From CAVZOY01 sp963777095 (GTDB lineage: Bacteria; Actinomycetota; Actinomycetes; Mycobacteriales; Geodermatophilaceae): DNA of 64,000 bases. Positions 60,674-64,000 of the stretch are shown piece by piece (the stretch's first letter is position 1; each line of letters opens with the position of its first letter). Where the stretch lies: the NCBI GenBank assembly GCA_963777095.1, contig CAVZOY010000006.1:1116001-1180000 (forward strand), read 5' to 3'. The position numbers and the translations under genes are program-made. The notes below the pieces were generated by a model that worked only from the letters and a program-made list of their open reading frames with translations, made no database searches and was not told the origin of the DNA.

Positions 60674-61888
60674 ATGAGGCGCAGTTCGCGAAGGAGCGGT
60701 CCGCTCGTGCCCCGTCCTCGGACGACCGTCGAGGAGGAGCGGCCCTCCCTTTCCTACGACCGAGGCCCTCGTGCGACCGCGCTGTGGTCCCCCGAGCCTC
60801 CGGTCGTCGTCAGCTTCACCGGCCCGCGCGGCGTGCGGCTGGTCGACGAGGATCGCGGCCCGCTGCTGCCCGGAACCGTGCGGGTGCGCACCCTGTACTC
60901 CGGCATCTCGGCCGGCACGGAGCTGACGGCCTACCGCGGCTCCAACCCGTACCTCACCAAGACGTGGGACCCGGGCCGGCGCCTCTTCACCGAGGGCGGC
61001 AGTCGGTCAGCTACCCGGTCGTCGGCTGGGGCTACAGCGAGGTCGGCCGCATCGTCGAGGTCGCGGCCGACGTCGACCAGAAGCTGCCCGGCCGACGCGT
61101 CGGGGACGTCGTGTACGGCATCTGGGGGCACCGCAGCGAGGCCGTGCTGCAGGTGGAGGCCACCGACGGCCGCCTGGTCCCGCCGTCCGCCGATCCGATC
61201 GCGGGCGTCTTCGCGCGCGTCGGCGCCGTCGCCCTCAACGCGGTGCTGGCCGCCGAGCCGCACCTCGGCGAGACCGTCGTGATCTTCGGCCAGGGCGTGA
61301 TCGGCCTGCTGGCCACCAGGCTGGCCGTGCTCTCGCGGCGCCCGGGTCATCGCCGTCGACACCCTCCCGGCCCGGCGCGAGCTCGCCACCCGGATGGGCG
61401 CGTCCCTCACCCTGGACGCCGCGGATGCGGCCTGCCCCGTGGCGGAGGCCGTCAAGCGCGTGGTGCCCGACGGCGCCGACGTCACGATCGAGCTGTCCGG
61501 CTCCTACCGGGCCCTGCACGAGGCGGTGCGCGCCACCGCTCCTGGCGGCCGGGTGGTCGCCGCGGGCTTCTACCAGGGCGAGGCCGACGGCCTGCGCCTC
61601 GGCGAGGAGTTCCACCACAACCGGATCCAGCTGGTCTCCTCGCAGATCGGCGGGGTGCCGACCGGGCTGATGGGGCGGTGGACGCCGGAGCGGCTGCACC
61701 GCACCTTCATGAGCCTGGTCTTCGACGGCCGGGTGGACGTGGCGCCCCTGATCTCGCACGTCGTCCCCTGTGACGAGGTGGCCGACGCCTACCGGCTGCT
61801 CGACGAGCGCCCCGGCGAGGCGCTGCAGACGGTTCTCGATTTCCGGACCCCTGCCGGGGCCGACCAGCACGAGGAGCAGAGCGCATGA
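60674..61888 (+). CDS. Zinc-type medium-chain dehydrogenase-like protein, frameshifted near 61002 and 61340
   Basis: About 400 residues from ATG 60674; the true start could be slightly later. RTLYSGISAGTELTAYRGSNPYLTKTWD, then QSVSYPVVGWGYSEVGRIVEV, ETVVIFGQGVIGLLATRLAVLS (Rossmann), then VIAVDTLPARRELATRMGASLTLD. The catalytic Cys/His zinc ligands of typical alcohol dehydrogenases are not apparent, as in the bchC/threonine dehydrogenase-like sugar dehydrogenases of this kind. It overlaps the isomerase gene by four bases. Confidence 0.84.
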
Positions 61889-62724
61889 GGCTCGCCGTCC
61901 AGGAACAGCTGCTGCCGGGCAGCAGCATGCAGGCCAAGTGGGAGACCGCGCTGGCCTGGGGGTTCGACGCGATCGAGCTGCGGGGACAGGGCGACCACGC
62001 GCTCCGGCGACGGCTGCCCGACCTGCTCGCCGCCCAGCGGGACGGCGTCGAGATGCCCACCGTCTGCGTCGAGATGAGCCACTTCATCGGCGACTTCGAC
62101 CCCGAGCGTCGCGCCGACGCTCTGGCCAACATGGCCAGCCAGGTGGAGGTCATCGGAGCGCTGGGCGGCATCGGTGCCATGACCCCGGCGTCGTGGGGCA
62201 TGTTCTCCCGGCGGCTGCCTCCGTTCACGCCGCCGCGCTCTGAGGCCGAGGACCGCGAGGTGCTGCTCGAGGCGCTGACCCACCTCGGCGAGGTGGCCCG
62301 ACGGGCGGGCACGCGGATCCTGCTGGAGCCGCTCAACCGCTACGAGGACCACATGGTCAACACCGTGGCCCAGGCTGCGGAGCTGGCCGCGGCCACCGGC
62401 CTGGCCGGCGTCCAGGTGGGCGCCGACACGTACCACATGAACATCGAGGAGGCCGACCCGCTGGCGGCGCTGCGCGAGCACGCCGCGCGGATCGGTCACG
62501 TGCAGCTGTCCGACAGCAACCGGCTCGAGCCGGGCGCCGGCCACCTCGACTGGGCCGCTCTCCTCGGCTGCCTCGACGAGATCGGCTTCGACGGCGTGCT
62601 CGCCTTCGAGTGCCGGCTCTCCGGCGACGCGGACCGGGTGCTGCCCCGCGCGACGGCGATGCTGCGGGCCGCGGCGCGTGCACCGCGCTCGGCCGGTGCT
62701 CTGCTGCGGGAGGCCGTGGCGTGA
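61885..62724 (+). CDS. Sugar phosphate isomerase/epimerase (AP endonuclease family 2 fold)
   Basis: 279 residues from ATG 61885. TIM-barrel metal residues are in ILLEPLNRYEDHMVNTVAQ (Glu), VGADTYHMNIEE (Asp/His), IGHVQLSDSNRLEPGAGHLDW and LAFECRLSGD (Glu). It isomerises or epimerises a sugar or inositol intermediate. It overlaps the glycoside hydrolase gene by four bases, which makes a three-gene operon. Confidence 0.9.
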   Translation: MRLAVQEQLLPGSSMQAKWETALAWGFDAIELRGQGDHALRRRLPDLLAAQRDGVEMPTVCVEMSHFIGDFDPERRADALANMASQVEVIGALGGIGAMTPASWGMFSRRLPPFTPPRSEAEDREVLLEALTHLGEVARRAGTRILLEPLNRYEDHMVNTVAQAAELAAATGLAGVQVGADTYHMNIEEADPLAALREHAARIGHVQLSDSNRLEPGAGHLDWAALLGCLDEIGFDGVLAFECRLSGDADRVLPRATAMLRAAARAPRSAGALLREAVA

Positions 62725-64000
62725 CCACCACGAGCGACCTCCGCGTGCTGGAGACGTCGGCGCCCGGCCGCACCGACTCCGAGCTCGCCGTCCGCGGCGC
62801 CGAGCTGACCGCCCGGGCGGCGTACGCGCTGCGGGCCAACAGCGCCGGCTCCATGACCCGCGCCGCCCCTCACCTGTATCCGCACCAGTGGAGCTGGGAC
62901 GCGGCGTTCGTGTCGGTGGGCATCGCGCATCTCGACCCGGTGCGGGCCTGCGCCGAGCTCGACCATCTCTTCAGCGGCCAGTGGACGACCGGGATGCTGC
63001 CGCACATCGTCTTCGACCCCGACGAGCACGACTACTTCCCCGGCCCGGACCGCTGGGGCTGCGCCGAGCTGACCGACGCCGCGCCGACCGCGCCCCGCAC
63101 CAGCGGCATCTGCCAGCCCCCGGTGCACGCGCTGGCCGTGGAGCGGATCGTCGCGATCGCCGAGCGGCAGGGAGCCGCGGCGGCAGAACACGTGCGGGCC
63201 TGGCTGCCCGAGGTCTACCCGCGTCTGCTGGCGTGGCATCGCTACCTCGCGAGCGCGCGCGATCCCGAGCGCACCGGCCTGGTCGCCACGTACCACGGCT
63301 GGGAGGGCGGCATGGACAACTCGCCGCGCTGGGACGGGCCGTACTCGAGGGTCGTCGTCCCGCCGGACCTGCCGCCGTACCAGCGGCGCGACACCCGGAT
63401 CGTCACGGACACCCGGCAGCGCCCGACCCAGCTGGAGTACGACCGGTACCTCACCTCCGTCGAGGAGCTCAAGCGGGCGGGCTACGAGGACGCCCGCATC
63501 CGCGCGACGGCGAGCTACCTGACGACGGACGTGTTCATGTCGGCGATCCTCGCTGCCGCGAGCGACGCGCTGGCCCGCATCGCCCGCCGGCTCGGCGCGC
63601 CCGAGGTGGCCGAGCTGGAGGAGCACGCGGCGCGGTTCCGTGCCGGCGTCGCCGCGAGCGTGGACCCGGAGCTCGGGCTGGCCCTCGACACCGACCTGCG
63701 CACCGGGGAACGGCTGCGGGTGGAGACGGTCGCGGGCTTCGCGCCGCTGCTGTGCGGCGGGCTGGACCCGGCCGCGGAGCGGGCGATGATCGGGCTGCTG
63801 CGCTCGTCGCGGTGGACCGGCCACCCGGACCTGCGGTTCGCCGTGCTGCCCACGACCAGTCCCGCGTCGCCGGACTTCCGGGCCCGCGCCTACTGGCGCG
63901 GACCGAGCTGGCCGGTGATCAACTGGTTCGTCGTCTGGATGCTCGAGCGGCGGGGGCTGGCCCCCGTTGCCCGCCCGCTGCGTCGGGCCGCGCTGGACCA
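62721..64000 (+). CDS. GH63-type glycoside hydrolase (glucosylglycerate hydrolase-like), 3'-truncated
   Basis: At least 426 residues from GTG 62721, and the frame runs off the window. HLYPHQWSWDAAFVSVGIAHLDPVRA is the (alpha/alpha)6 barrel entry, GWEGGMDNSPRWDGPY carries Asp199, the likely catalytic acid by similarity to mycobacterial glucosylglycerate hydrolase, and FRARAYWRGPSWPVINWFVVWML is near the second catalytic region. MGH1-like/GH63 enzymes of actinobacteria cleave glucosylglycerate or related compatible solutes. Substrate is inferred from family only. Confidence 0.85.
   Translation, partial: MTTTSDLRVLETSAPGRTDSELAVRGAELTARAAYALRANSAGSMTRAAPHLYPHQWSWDAAFVSVGIAHLDPVRACAELDHLFSGQWTTGMLPHIVFDPDEHDYFPGPDRWGCAELTDAAPTAPRTSGICQPPVHALAVERIVAIAERQGAAAAEHVRAWLPEVYPRLLAWHRYLASARDPERTGLVATYHGWEGGMDNSPRWDGPYSRVVVPPDLPPYQRRDTRIVTDTRQRPTQLEYDRYLTSVEELKRAGYEDARIRATASYLTTDVFMSAILAAASDALARIARRLGAPEVAELEEHAARFRAGVAASVDPELGLALDTDLRTGERLRVETVAGFAPLLCGGLDPAAERAMIGLLRSSRWTGHPDLRFAVLPTTSPASPDFRARAYWRGPSWPVINWFVVWMLERRGLAPVARPLRRAALD

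Noticed and set aside
1..64000. CRISPR arrays, tRNA/rRNA genes, insertion sequences, prophage
   Set aside because: No regularly spaced repeats, no cloverleaf or rRNA motifs, and no transposase or integrase domain found by reading both strands.

Overview
The window is very GC-rich (by eye above 70%), starts many genes at GTG, and packs them into short operons with 4-bp ATGA/GTGA overlaps. Gene content (PRC-barrel/DUF2382, DUF3097, an Eis-type acetyltransferase, form II cox genes, a GH63-type glycoside hydrolase) fits a soil or rock actinobacterium. Geodermatophilaceae (Blastococcus/Geodermatophilus-like) is my best guess, but that is inference. No rRNA, tRNA or CRISPR array was seen.

Layout. 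0-6.6 kb: molybdenum supply, with a TOBE regulator, modABC, a MobA/MocA-like nucleotidyltransferase and moaE, then moaD and moaA on the other strand. 6.8-10.2 kb: MFS exporter, Eis-like acetyltransferase, aldo/keto reductase. 10.2-14.4 kb: a PadR / ABC ATPase / FtsX-permease operon with one copy of the same palindromic element at each end. 14.3-16.4 kb: DUF3097 and a stress-type PRC-barrel protein. 16.4-19.6 kb: coxD, coxE and coxF-like maturation genes. 19.6-28 kb: an XRE regulator coupled to a ClpP-like protein without its catalytic serine, a lipoprotein, a flavin monooxygenase, a PLP enzyme, a reductase, a GAF regulator and an MFS exporter. 28.2-34.8 kb: coxS, coxL, coxM and coxG, the structural genes of a molybdenum hydroxylase whose active-site loop is the form II type (AYRGAGR). 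34.8-54.9 kb: housekeeping and accessory genes (DedA, amidohydrolase, ArsR/AHSA1 pair, TldD/TldE, NlpC/P60, NAD(P)H-hydrate dehydratase, gamma-carbonic anhydrase, MscS, EamA, peroxidase, acyl-CoA dehydrogenase, MFS). 54.9-64 kb: a carbohydrate-uptake and catabolism cluster (Gfo/Idh oxidoreductase, ROK regulator, two permeases, binding protein; divergently an alcohol dehydrogenase, a sugar isomerase and a GH63-type hydrolase cut by the window end).

How it fits together. The mod, moa and mocA-like genes supply molybdate and cofactor that the CoxL-type enzyme needs; CoxD/E/F proteins mature such enzymes and CoxG tethers or couples them at the membrane. The last cluster looks like import and breakdown of a glycoside or compatible solute, with its transport ATPase encoded elsewhere.

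Two window-wide properties matter to any user. First, at least twenty otherwise well-conserved genes carry single-base frameshifts, often at G or C runs and crowded into 54.9-61.9 kb. This looks more like residual assembly error than gene decay, so I annotate these as whole genes with stated breakpoints. Second, many genes have a TANNNT -10 box 6-8 bases before the start codon, which implies leaderless transcripts. Two distinct families of intergenic palindromes (two copies each) are the most curious non-coding elements.
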